This document shows, piece after piece, positions 44,170 to 52,220 of a stretch of DNA of 64,000 nt; within the stretch, counting starts at the first letter, position 1, and every line of letters begins with the position of its first letter. This DNA comes from Firmicutes bacterium HGW-Firmicutes-14 (GTDB lineage Bacteria; Bacillota; Thermincolia; Thermincolales; UBA2595): the NCBI GenBank assembly GCA_002840275.1, contig PHAB01000003.1:226206-290205 (forward strand). Direction: 5' to 3'. A program made the translations under genes and the position numbers. The notes under the pieces were generated by a model. The model worked only from the letters and a program-made list of their open reading frames with translations. It made no database searches and was not told the origin of the DNA.

Positions 44170-44633
44170 TGAGATTTGCTCAATTCCTGGAGCAGTATAG
44201 AAAAAATTTAACTGATGCGGTTACTCTTGAAGAACTGCTTCAGGAGGCGAAGCAGAACCATAGAGTACAAAAATTACTGCCGGTATATGTCATGAAAGAC
44301 AGGAATACCTTTAATCATTTATTAAGATTGGCAGATAAGGATCCCTATGCCCGGAAAATAGCTGCACATGCCAGGATGACAGTTGAAACTTTAGCGAAAA
44401 GCAAAAAAAAATCAGTAAAGATGAAAAGGTTGCTGGGGCATTTGGCAGATATAACCGATGTATCTATGCAAACTAATAGTATCACCATGGAAGATTGGGA
44501 ATTTGACGGATATTCGAGGGTAATAAACAGTTATTTTGTTACAAACAAAGTTTTTACGCCTTTTAAGGCTTTACGCCACCGTCAAAAAATGGATTCTGTT
44601 GACTGGGAAAACCTTATTGGTCCAAATAATTAA
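44169..44633 (+). CDS. hypothetical protein, partner of the nucleotidyltransferase-like gene
   Basis: A 154-residue charged, helical protein without signal or membrane segments; I recognise no family. It overlaps the DUF6036-like gene by 1 base and a perfect terminator follows its stop, so the two form a closed two-gene module. A toxin/antitoxin-type relation is possible but not shown. Confidence 0.55.
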   Translation: MRFAQFLEQYRKNLTDAVTLEELLQEAKQNHRVQKLLPVYVMKDRNTFNHLLRLADKDPYARKIAAHARMTVETLAKSKKKSVKMKRLLGHLADITDVSMQTNSITMEDWEFDGYSRVINSYFVTNKVFTPFKALRHRQKMDSVDWENLIGPNN

Positions 44634-44645
44634 AAACATATCTTC

Positions 44646-44679
44646 AAAGCCAATCCAATGCGGATTGGCTTTATTTTTT
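44646..44679 (+). terminator. intrinsic terminator
   Basis: AAAGCCAATCC/GGATTGGCTTT perfect 11-bp stem with 5-base loop and ATTTTTT tail. It closes the two-gene module. Confidence 0.92.
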
Positions 44680-44765
44680 GCTATTTTTCCGTATAACCAC
44701 TTAGACCGAGCGAACGGCAGATTTTAATGCGACATTTTGCAATAACCTGAAAAAACAGTCAGCTT

Positions 44766-44795
44766 AGCAGGAAATATTAGCCATTATGACGAAAA
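44766..44795. repeat. 30-bp direct repeat, copy 1 (left flank of FAS-like operon)
   Basis: Begins AGCAGGAAATATTAGCC and ends GACGAAAA. It is identical over 30 bases to 56633-56662. The following about 15 bases are partly similar (TACgATTgTTATgtAA versus TACtATTaTTATtcAA). It lies 36 bases before the first gene of the operon, in the promoter region. Confidence 0.9.
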
Positions 44796-44831
44796 TTACG
44801 ATTGTTATGTAACTTATTGGGGGTTGATTAA

Positions 44832-45284
44832 ATGCGTTTTTTTATGCTTGATAAAATAACTCATTGGAATATAGGACATGAAGCCCGCGGTTTAAAAAGT
44901 ATAGCCCTGAGTGAAGATTTCTTTAACGACCATTTCCCCAGGCACCCGGTGATGCCCGGCGCACTTATTATAGAAGCTATGGCCCAACTCGGCGGGTTAC
45001 TGCTTGAAGCAACCTGTGAACGAGATTATCACAAAAAAATTAAAGCTGTATTAACCATTGTTGAAAACATTAAATTCAGGAATATGGCCCGTCCGGGGGA
45101 TACCCTGGATATGGTATGTACAATTTTATCTGCTAATGAAGATTCCGGTAAAATCAAATGCCAGGCAACTGCAGGCGGCAAAAGGATCGCTGAAGGGAGC
45201 CTGATTTTTGCATATTTAGATGAAATGGATGAGTATTTAGAGCAAAAAAGAGCAGAACTACTGAGGTTTTGGATGGAGGCATAG
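44832..45284 (+). CDS. FabZ-like 3-hydroxyacyl-ACP dehydratase
   Basis: A 150-residue hotdog protein. The catalytic segment reads N-D-H-F-P-R-H-P-V-M-P-G-A-L-I-I-E-A-M-A-Q, with the dehydratase His and Glu of FabZ. It should remove water from a beta-hydroxyacyl-ACP intermediate. First gene of the 13-gene operon; ATG 44832 follows GGGGG. A second, altered hotdog protein is encoded at 50350. The fatty-acid housekeeping FabZ is not likely, given the unusual partners. Confidence 0.85.
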   Translation: MRFFMLDKITHWNIGHEARGLKSIALSEDFFNDHFPRHPVMPGALIIEAMAQLGGLLLEATCERDYHKKIKAVLTIVENIKFRNMARPGDTLDMVCTILSANEDSGKIKCQATAGGKRIAEGSLIFAYLDEMDEYLEQKRAELLRFWMEA

Positions 45285-45289
45285 ATTAC

Positions 45290-46564
45290 ATGGCGGAATT
45301 AAAGCAGAGGGTAGTTATTACCGGCACAGGTATGATAAACCCTCTTGGGCAAGATTGTAATGCCATATGGTCTGCCATCAATCAGGGATTAGGCGGAATC
45401 ATCCATACCCCGGAAGATTTAAAAGATGAAGTCTCCTGTCCGGTTTGCGGATATGTTGAAGACCTTAGCCCATCAACAATTTTAAAAAACCGCAAGACCG
45501 CAAAACTTATGGGGCGGGATTCTTTGTTAGGCATCAAAGCTGCCCGTGAGGCTCTTGCCGTTGCAGGATTTAACAATATGCCGGAAGATCAGGACCGGTT
45601 TGGGTTATATGTAAGTACAGGCCTGACGTACGGTTCTAAGAAAGATATTTTCCCCTTGGTTAATGATGCCCTCGAAAATAACGGGGTTTCTATGAAGGCC
45701 TTCGGAACAGTTTCACTCAATAACTGCAATCCGCTGCTATCCTTTAAAATATTACCCAATATGCCTGCGTGCCATATTTCTATCGAACTGGGCCTTACAG
45801 GGCCTAACATGGTTTTAAATCCCCGGCCTGTCCAGGGCGCCCAGGCAATTGGCGAAGCCTTTCAAGCCATCGGTGACGGCTTGCTTGATCAAGCCCTGGT
45901 CGGATCCTTGGACAGCAGATTACACCTGGCCGGTATTCAGACCATGAACTGCGAAGGAGTAATATATGATGGCGGAAACCAGGCGTCTGAGGCTTCGAGG
46001 CCTTTTGATAAAATGCGCAAAGGTATTATTCCTTCGGAAGGGGCCGCTTTTTTGGTACTGGAATCTTTGGATTCAGCCACACAAAGAAACGCCAGGATCT
46101 ATGCTGAAGTGATAGCTTACGGACAAAGCAGTGCCTTAACATCTGATGAAGAATCATACTGCAGTGCTGCCTTTTCAGCCATGGAAAAGACATTAAGCCA
46201 GGGCCAAATCGATATTAGTGACATTGACCTGCTATATAGCAGTGCAGCTTCATGCCCAATTAATGACCAAATTGAAGGTATAGCCATTAAAAAACTGATA
46301 GGTACAAGTAAAACAAAAATATGGTGTCCTAAGGCATTTTATGGTGAACTGGGAGCATCATCACTGTCCACGGCAGTGGTTTTAGCCGGAATGTCTTTGT
46401 CCGGCGGGATAATTCCGCCAAGTATTAATTTAGATAATAATGAGTTTTCGCTCCCTTTTACAAAAAAGTCAACAGTCCCCAGCCAACTAAAATACTGCCT
46501 GATAAATGCCTGTGAAACAAGCCCGGTAAAAGCCAGTATCCTGTTAGGGAGGGTACTGAAATGA
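45290..46564 (+). CDS. ketosynthase-like protein lacking all catalytic residues (chain-length-factor-like)
   Basis: A 424-residue thiolase-fold protein that aligns along its whole length with the next gene. Where the partner has the nucleophile Cys168, this one has Pro180 (N-P-R-P-V-Q-G-A-Q-A-I-G); H-G-T-S-T is replaced by A-A-S-C-P, and the second His (T-G-H) by Y-G-E. It therefore cannot condense acyl chains itself. In type II polyketide and aryl-polyene systems such a protein pairs with the active ketosynthase and sets chain length. I use ATG 45290, with GGAGG 10 bases before; the TTG at 45269 overlaps the FabZ gene. Its stop overlaps the next start (ATGA). Confidence 0.82.
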   Translation: MAELKQRVVITGTGMINPLGQDCNAIWSAINQGLGGIIHTPEDLKDEVSCPVCGYVEDLSPSTILKNRKTAKLMGRDSLLGIKAAREALAVAGFNNMPEDQDRFGLYVSTGLTYGSKKDIFPLVNDALENNGVSMKAFGTVSLNNCNPLLSFKILPNMPACHISIELGLTGPNMVLNPRPVQGAQAIGEAFQAIGDGLLDQALVGSLDSRLHLAGIQTMNCEGVIYDGGNQASEASRPFDKMRKGIIPSEGAAFLVLESLDSATQRNARIYAEVIAYGQSSALTSDEESYCSAAFSAMEKTLSQGQIDISDIDLLYSSAASCPINDQIEGIAIKKLIGTSKTKIWCPKAFYGELGASSLSTAVVLAGMSLSGGIIPPSINLDNNEFSLPFTKKSTVPSQLKYCLINACETSPVKASILLGRVLK

Positions 46565-47817
46565 AAAGAGTCGTCATCACAGGAATGGGCATCGTCTCAC
46601 CGGTAGGAAACACGAAGAGTGAGTTTTTTACCGGCCTGGCTTCCGGCAAAAATGGGATAGGCCCTGTTACACTGTTTGATGCTTCTACGTTTCCTGTGCG
46701 GTTTGCCGGGGAAGTAAAAAATCTAAATACGGATGAACTGGCGGCCTGTAATCCAGCATTAAGCAGGATTACTGACCGCAAGGTCTTTCTGGGTTATAGA
46801 GCTGCCGTCGATGCCTTATTAGATTCAGGTATTATTAATAACATCAATTCTGTGGTTAGCGCCCCTCTGGAACTTGGCTTGAATCTTGGAGTCAGCCTTG
46901 AATCCGTCAGACTTGAAGACATTGCCGCTCTTAGGAATCACGGTCCTTCATCATTGCCAATTCAAACACCTTTGCCAATTCAAACACCGCTGGATACTTT
47001 AAGCAATATTCTGATCCAGCAGTATAAGTTAGCAGGAAGCAGCTTTGTCAACTGTTCTGCCTGTACTGCCGGCACTCAGGCTATCGGCCATTCGTTCCAA
47101 AAAATCAGGTCCGGCTATGCTGATGCTATATTGGCAGGTGGATATGACTCAATGATAAACCCTTTAGGAATCGGCGGTTTTGCTTTGCTGGGCGCTTTGT
47201 CAACACAAAACGAATCTCCCGAAAAAGCATCGCGCCCATTTGACCTGCTGAGAAATGGCGCTGTTCTCGGAGAAGGCGCGGGTATGTTCATACTTGAGGA
47301 ACTTAATCACGCCCTTGACCGGGGAGCACATATTTATGCTGAAGTTTTGGGTTATGGAAGCAGTATGGATGCATATAAGGCTACAGATCCACACCCGGAA
47401 GGAACCGGCGCGGCTGCAGCAATAAGCAGGGCACTTAGTGACGGAGGGGTTACCCCTGAGATGATCCACTATATCAATGCCCATGGAACTTCCACTCCCA
47501 AAAACGATATCGCAGAGACAAAAGCTATAAAGACCGTATTTGCAGAATATGCTTATCAAGTTCCTGTCAGTTCAACCAAGTCAATGACCGGACACCTGAT
47601 TGCTGCCGCCGGCGCTGTAGAGGTTGGCGCTTGTCTGTTTGCCCTGGCAAGGAATATGATTCCACCAACTATTAACTATGAGAACCCAGACCCGGAGTGC
47701 GACCTCAATTATACACCTAACCGTTCTGTATCATGGGACGGTGAAAATATTCTGACTTGCTCTTTCGGTTTTGGCGGCCAAAACTCGGCGCTGATACTTG
47801 GCCGATATAAGAAATGA
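46561..47817 (+). CDS. beta-ketoacyl-ACP synthase (FabF/KAS II-like)
   Basis: A 418-residue condensing enzyme with the full triad: Cys168 (S-A-C-T-A-G), His308 (N-A-H-G-T-S-T) and His345 (M-T-G-H). It extends acyl-ACP with malonyl-ACP. It overlaps the chain-length-factor-like gene by 4 bases, implying 1:1 synthesis and a heterodimer. An 18-bp in-frame tandem duplication (46954-46989) adds a second L-P-I-Q-T-P. The TTG/ATG choice is simple: ATG 46561. Confidence 0.9.
   Translation: MKRVVITGMGIVSPVGNTKSEFFTGLASGKNGIGPVTLFDASTFPVRFAGEVKNLNTDELAACNPALSRITDRKVFLGYRAAVDALLDSGIINNINSVVSAPLELGLNLGVSLESVRLEDIAALRNHGPSSLPIQTPLPIQTPLDTLSNILIQQYKLAGSSFVNCSACTAGTQAIGHSFQKIRSGYADAILAGGYDSMINPLGIGGFALLGALSTQNESPEKASRPFDLLRNGAVLGEGAGMFILEELNHALDRGAHIYAEVLGYGSSMDAYKATDPHPEGTGAAAAISRALSDGGVTPEMIHYINAHGTSTPKNDIAETKAIKTVFAEYAYQVPVSSTKSMTGHLIAAAGAVEVGACLFALARNMIPPTINYENPDPECDLNYTPNRSVSWDGENILTCSFGFGGQNSALILGRYKK
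46954..46989 (+). repeat. 18-bp in-frame tandem duplication
   Basis: TTGCCAATTCAAACACCT followed by TTGCCAATTCAAACACCG (17/18), inside the ketosynthase gene, encoding L-P-I-Q-T-P twice. Confidence 0.9.
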
Positions 47818-47833
47818 TGAAAGGTTTGATTTA

Positions 47834-48583
47834 ATGAACCTGCAAGGTAAAGCAGCCCTGGTAACCGGGGCCTCCAGGGGTATCGGGCGGGCTATAGCCT
47901 TAAAACTGGCTGCAAACGGGGCCAGGGTTGGAGTCCACTGCCTGCAAAATCAAGACCTGGCAGAACAGGTAGCTGAAGAAATAACACGGAATTCGGGAGA
48001 GGCTGAAGTTTTTCTTGGAGATATCAGCGATTCCATAGCAGCCACTCAAATAGTTGAGGAGACCATTTCAGTCTTTGGCCGTATTGACATTCTGGTTAAC
48101 AACGCCGGAATAGTCCGGGATTATCCTGCTGCCGGGATGGAAGACACGGAATGGTCCAAAGTGCTTAATGTAAATCTTACCGGTACCTTCAACATGTGCC
48201 GGGCCGCAGCCAAACCAATGATGATGCAAAAAAGCGGGCGGATTATCAATATCTCTTCATTTATTGCCCGGTTAGGCGGAAGGGGACAAGCTAATTATTC
48301 AGCCAGTAAGGGAGGTATTGAGTCCCTTACCAGGTCACTGGCCGTGGAACTGGGTCCCAGGAATATCACAGTTAATGCAATAGCGCCAGGGGCAGTACTG
48401 ACAGATATGAGCAAGGAAGCAATTGAGGCCCATGGCGGGCAGCTGGTTTCAAAGATACCTTTAAACCGGCTGGGGAAACCCGAAGACATAGCGTCCCTGG
48501 CAGCCTATCTGGCTTCTGACGAAGCAGGATATATAACCGGGGAGGTAATAGGGGTAACAGGGGGACTGGGACTTTGGAGTTAG
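47834..48583 (+). CDS. SDR-family 3-oxoacyl-ACP reductase-like protein
   Basis: A 249-residue FabG-like short-chain dehydrogenase. T-G-A-S-R-G-I-G-R-A binds NAD(P)H near residue 12, N-N-A-G near 87, and the catalytic Y-S-A-S-K near residue 153. It likely reduces the beta-keto group made by the ketosynthase. ATG 47834 follows AAAGG; an upstream frame from 47798 overlaps the ketosynthase gene. It overlaps the nitroreductase gene by 10 bases. Confidence 0.88.
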   Translation: MNLQGKAALVTGASRGIGRAIALKLAANGARVGVHCLQNQDLAEQVAEEITRNSGEAEVFLGDISDSIAATQIVEETISVFGRIDILVNNAGIVRDYPAAGMEDTEWSKVLNVNLTGTFNMCRAAAKPMMMQKSGRIINISSFIARLGGRGQANYSASKGGIESLTRSLAVELGPRNITVNAIAPGAVLTDMSKEAIEAHGGQLVSKIPLNRLGKPEDIASLAAYLASDEAGYITGEVIGVTGGLGLWS

Positions 48584-49185
48584 CGGAGATTATTAAATCC
48601 AGGCGCAGTATCAGAAAATTTACTGATGCGGATGTGCCTGATGAAATAATTCAAAAATTAGCTGAAGCTGCCCGGTGGGCGCCCAGCCCGACCAACAGGC
48701 AGGGAACCGAAATCATTGTTATCCGCAACCGGGATTTAAAGGATAAAATGGCTGAAGTGGTTAAGCAATCCATCAATGAACTTGAAACAAAGGTACCTAA
48801 TGAAGACGCCTTGCAAACCCTCAGGGACTACGGCAATTATTTTACCTTTTTTAAAGAAGCGCCGGTTGTTCTGGTAATCACCTACAGGCCGAAACAGTCA
48901 ATAACCGGCATATTGACCGGTTCCTCAGGCAAACCTCGTGATTATATCGCCGATATTTCAGGAACAGCCGCGGCGATCCAAAATATTCTGCTGACTGCTC
49001 ACAGCCTCGGTTACGGCACCTGCTGGATGACCGGTCCGTTGATTGCCGAAGAACCGTTAGCGGATTTGCTGGAAATAAGGCCTCCCAGGCGCTTGGCGGC
49101 CATCGTTCCCCTCGGAATACCGGCTGAACAGCCGGAGGCGCCAAAAAGAAAAGATATTGACAGCATTTTTAGGGTGGTGGAATAG
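48574..49185 (+). CDS. nitroreductase-family flavoprotein
   Basis: A 203-residue FMN-dependent oxidoreductase: R-R-S-I-R-K-F at the N-terminus, A-A-R-W-A-P-S-P-T-N-R-Q for FMN binding, and Y-G-T-C-W-M-T-G-P-L near 150. In biosynthetic operons such proteins reduce or oxidise enone or C=C bonds; here it could set the saturation state of the chain (inference). TTG 48574 within the end of the SDR gene. Overlaps the ACP gene by 1 base. Confidence 0.85.
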   Translation: MELAEIIKSRRSIRKFTDADVPDEIIQKLAEAARWAPSPTNRQGTEIIVIRNRDLKDKMAEVVKQSINELETKVPNEDALQTLRDYGNYFTFFKEAPVVLVITYRPKQSITGILTGSSGKPRDYIADISGTAAAIQNILLTAHSLGYGTCWMTGPLIAEEPLADLLEIRPPRRLAAIVPLGIPAEQPEAPKRKDIDSIFRVVE

Positions 49186-49598
49186 TGGCCAAATATACCA
49201 AAGACGATATTTTTCAGGGCCTCCGGTCCTGTCTGGCCCAAGTATTAGAAATTGAAGAAAATGAAATTAACCTGAAGGATTCCCTGGTAAACGACCTGGG
49301 GGTGGATTCCCTGGATTTCCTGGACCTGGTGTTCAGGATAGAAACAACTTTCAAAATCAAGCTGAAACGGGGAGAAATTGAAGGTCTGGCCCGGGATATT
49401 ACCGGAGCTGAAGGCTTTGAAATTAACGGGGTAATTACACCACAGGGGATTTCAGCGCTCCAACAAGCCCTTCCGGAAGTGCCACAGGACAGGTTTAAGG
49501 ACAACTTACGGGTGGCTGAGATTCCAACACTATTTACGGTTGAAACTTTTGTCAAACTGGTAGAAACCAAGCTGGAAGGAGATAACCATGCTTCTTAA
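49185..49598 (+). CDS. acyl carrier protein, extended form
   Basis: A 137-residue ACP, longer than the usual 75-80. The phosphopantetheine attachment site is Ser42 in L-G-V-D-S-L-D-F, preceded by D-S-L-V-N-D-L. The C-terminal half carries an insert (residues of about 60-110) not found in housekeeping ACPs, ending with a last helix (L-F-T-V-E-T-F-V-K-L-V-E). GTG start shares one base with the previous stop. Long ACPs of this kind occur in specialised FAS-like operons. Confidence 0.85.
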   Translation: MAKYTKDDIFQGLRSCLAQVLEIEENEINLKDSLVNDLGVDSLDFLDLVFRIETTFKIKLKRGEIEGLARDITGAEGFEINGVITPQGISALQQALPEVPQDRFKDNLRVAEIPTLFTVETFVKLVETKLEGDNHAS

Positions 49599-50346
49599 AG
49601 ACAAAAATGTATTTATCTCCGGGGGCACAGGCCACTTGGGAGAACACTTGGTTCTGGCTTTTGCCAAAAACGGAGCAAATATTGTTTTTACATACCACAA
49701 AAACAAAGAGAAGGCGGAAGAACTGATCTCTTTGACCAAAGAAATCTCTTTGACAAAAGAAATGCCTGGCAAAACGGCTGCTTTACCAATGAATGTTTTA
49801 GAGCAGGATTCAGTTGAAAGGGCAGTGACCCAATGTGTGCAGGAACTGGGCAGTATTGATATTCTGATAAACAATACCGGTATAGCCCAGGTGATGCCCC
49901 TGCCGCTGGTGGAACAGGAAGATTGGGACCTGCTCTTTGATGTTAATGTCCGGGGATGTTTTTTTGTTTCAAAAGAAGCAATCAGGCATATGATTGCCGC
50001 AAATAACGGGGGAGTGATTATTAACATTGGTTCGGTGGCCGGATTGCGCATGCTGGAGGTGCCGGTCCACTATGCGGCCTCTAAAGCTGCCATCCATGGG
50101 ATGACTTATGCCCTGGCCAGGGAACTGACCAGATACAAAATCCGGGTAAACTGTATTGCCCCCGGCTTACTGGAAGGGGGAGTAGGGGCAAATATTCCGC
50201 CAAAACAGTTGGCAGATTATTTAGCCCATTGTGCCGCCGGACGCCCGGGTAAACCTGAAGAAGTGGCCTCCCTGGCTGTGTTTCTGGCTTCGCCGGAAGC
50301 ATCATACATCAATGCCCAGGTTATTGTATGTGACGGAGGGCTTTAA
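49588..50346 (+). CDS. second SDR reductase-like protein
   Basis: A 252-residue SDR with a variant nucleotide motif, G-G-T-G-H-L-G, and N-N-T-G instead of N-N-A-G; the catalytic Y-A-A-S-K is kept. It may reduce a different intermediate from the first SDR or act as enoyl reductase. An 18-bp tandem duplication (49726-49761) inserts I-S-L-T-K-E twice. ATG 49588 overlaps the ACP end. Confidence 0.85.
   Translation: MLLKDKNVFISGGTGHLGEHLVLAFAKNGANIVFTYHKNKEKAEELISLTKEISLTKEMPGKTAALPMNVLEQDSVERAVTQCVQELGSIDILINNTGIAQVMPLPLVEQEDWDLLFDVNVRGCFFVSKEAIRHMIAANNGGVIINIGSVAGLRMLEVPVHYAASKAAIHGMTYALARELTRYKIRVNCIAPGLLEGGVGANIPPKQLADYLAHCAAGRPGKPEEVASLAVFLASPEASYINAQVIVCDGGL
49726..49761 (+). repeat. 18-bp in-frame tandem duplication
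   Basis: ATCTCTTTGACCAAAGAA then ATCTCTTTGACAAAAGAA (17/18) within the second SDR gene. Confidence 0.9.
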
Positions 50347-50349
50347 GAA

Positions 50350-50805
50350 ATGCGGTTTATCTTTGTTGATGCAATTTCCTGCCTCAGAAAAAACCGGTAT
50401 ATCCGGGGTTCCAAGTCCGTATCCTTTGAGGAGGGGTTTATCAGCAGGCCTTATGCCAAAAACGGCTTTCTGCCCCGCACATTACTTATGGAATCTATAG
50501 CCCAAATGGCATCCTGGCTGGTGATTTATTCTACGGATTTTTCCTTTCAACCGGTAATTGCCACAGTGAAACAAATAGAATTATCAGCTGATGTCCGGGT
50601 TGGGTCTGTCATTGATATAGAATGTTCCGTAACCAATTGGTCTGAAGACGGGGCTGTGATGGACTGCACAGGTTCTGTAGAGGGCCGGACTGTTATTAAG
50701 GTCTGCCACAGCGCCATGTTTTTTATGCCCCTGGAACAATTACAGGATATTGACGAAGCCAGGGCTGACTTTGCCCAACTGGCCAGAAAGGCGGATATTT
50801 CATGA
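50350..50805 (+). CDS. hotdog dehydratase-like protein without the catalytic His
   Basis: A 151-residue protein that aligns with FabZ over the central helix: N-G-F-L-P-R-T-L-L-M-E-S-I-A-Q-M corresponds to the P-V-M-P-G-A-L-I-I-E-A-M-A-Q of the first hotdog protein. The acid Glu is kept, but the segment that should hold the His (D-H-F-P-R-H) is replaced. It may be an inactive partner, a thioesterase-like protein or an isomerase. Starts 3 bases after the SDR stop; overlaps the radical SAM gene by 4 bases. Confidence 0.7.
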   Translation: MRFIFVDAISCLRKNRYIRGSKSVSFEEGFISRPYAKNGFLPRTLLMESIAQMASWLVIYSTDFSFQPVIATVKQIELSADVRVGSVIDIECSVTNWSEDGAVMDCTGSVEGRTVIKVCHSAMFFMPLEQLQDIDEARADFAQLARKADIS

Positions 50806-52220
50806 TGCCTGCCAACCAGTGTTTGTCGGTAACCCGCAGTGTTTGCCCCGAATGTGGTGAAGTGATCAATGCCAACATAGTATCTGACGGTAAAAATGTT
50901 TATCTTCGCAAATGCTGCCCCCGGCATAGTTCAGACGATATTTTGATTTCAGCCAACCTGCAATGGTACCTGAAAACAATTAATTCCCTGCAGTTTAGCG
51001 AAACCTCCGGGCCCAGGAAGCCGGTACAAAAAGGCTGCCCGCATGATTGCGGCCTCTGCTCCTGGCACGAGACATCATGTACCATCCCGGTTTTTTCAGT
51101 TACAAACGCGTGTAACCTTGATTGCCCAATATGCTTCACATATAATCGTCCTGATAAAATGTACTACATGTCAAAAGAGGAAATGGGACGTATTGTTGAA
51201 AACCTGATCAGTGATTTTGGAGAGATGGATTTAATCAACATTACCGGCGGAGAGCCAACCATGCATCCCAATCTGGCAGAACTCCTGAAAATAGCTAAGA
51301 GGCCGGAGATTGGGCGTATCACTGTAAATTCAAATGGATTAAACCTGGCCCGCGATGAGGATCTGGTCAGGGAACTGGCCGGTTTGGGGGCCTATGTGAT
51401 CCTGTCTTTTAACACCCTCGATGCCGAAGTAAGCCGGAAAATGCATGGTGAAAACATTGTGGACATTAAACTTCAGGCCATGGAGTACCTGGAAAAGCAC
51501 AATGTTTCAACAACTCTCCTGGCAGTGGCTGTTAAGGGTTTAAATGACCATGAGTTAGGCAAATTGGCTGATATGGTCATGACCAAGGATTTTTTGCGCA
51601 GTTTTACGGTGCAAAACATGACATACACCGGCCAGGGCGGCAGCTGTTTCGGCCCTGTTTCTCACATTACTGTTGATGAAGTAATAGAGTGTTTAACCAC
51701 ATCCAAAATTAATTTAAAACAAGATGATTTCAGAGCTCATCCCCGAAGCCATCCGCTCTGTTATAGTACCTGTTATGTAATATCAGACGGGCAGGGAAAT
51801 ACTTTGCCCATGGCCCGTTTATTAAGCGAAGAAGATTATGCGGCCCTTTTATCAGGAGGTTACCTGCTGCACCCTGAGCAGAACCTGGAAGACCGGATGA
51901 ACTCTGCTGTCAACCGGCTCTGGGCCGAAGGCGCCTCGCCTCAAACGCTTAAAATAATCAAAGACCTGATTAAAGAAATATACCCGCTGAACCGCCCGCT
52001 GACTGTTTTCGAAAGGCAGCAAGCGGCGGAAAACCGGATAAAAACCATATATATTCATTCCCATATGGACGCCTATAACCTGGATTTGGGCAGGCTGTGC
52101 CGCTGCGGTGACCTGGTGCCCCAGTCTGACGGAAGATATTTGCCGGCATGCAGTTATAACATTTTCTACCGAAAACAGGACAGCCGGTTCTGGCGTGAAG
52201 AGGGGAGGGTATCCCCTTGA
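50802..52220 (+). CDS. radical SAM protein, Tes/MJ0619-like (first of the operon)
   Basis: A 472-residue radical SAM enzyme of the tetraether-synthase-like group. N-terminal C-P-E-C and C-C-P-R-H metal site; K-G-C-P-H-D-C-G-L-C; cluster motif C-N-L-D-C-P-I-C near residue 106; I-T-G-G-E-P-T; C-terminal R-S-H-P-L-C-Y-S-T-C and A-C-S-Y-N-I-F-Y-R auxiliary-cluster region. Tes joins alkyl chains at sp3 carbon; with an acyl-ACP system, this enzyme could forge C-C bonds or branches in the chain. ATGA overlap with previous gene and 4-base overlap with the next radical SAM gene. Confidence 0.87.
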   Translation: MMPANQCLSVTRSVCPECGEVINANIVSDGKNVYLRKCCPRHSSDDILISANLQWYLKTINSLQFSETSGPRKPVQKGCPHDCGLCSWHETSCTIPVFSVTNACNLDCPICFTYNRPDKMYYMSKEEMGRIVENLISDFGEMDLINITGGEPTMHPNLAELLKIAKRPEIGRITVNSNGLNLARDEDLVRELAGLGAYVILSFNTLDAEVSRKMHGENIVDIKLQAMEYLEKHNVSTTLLAVAVKGLNDHELGKLADMVMTKDFLRSFTVQNMTYTGQGGSCFGPVSHITVDEVIECLTTSKINLKQDDFRAHPRSHPLCYSTCYVISDGQGNTLPMARLLSEEDYAALLSGGYLLHPEQNLEDRMNSAVNRLWAEGASPQTLKIIKDLIKEIYPLNRPLTVFERQQAAENRIKTIYIHSHMDAYNLDLGRLCRCGDLVPQSDGRYLPACSYNIFYRKQDSRFWREEGRVSP

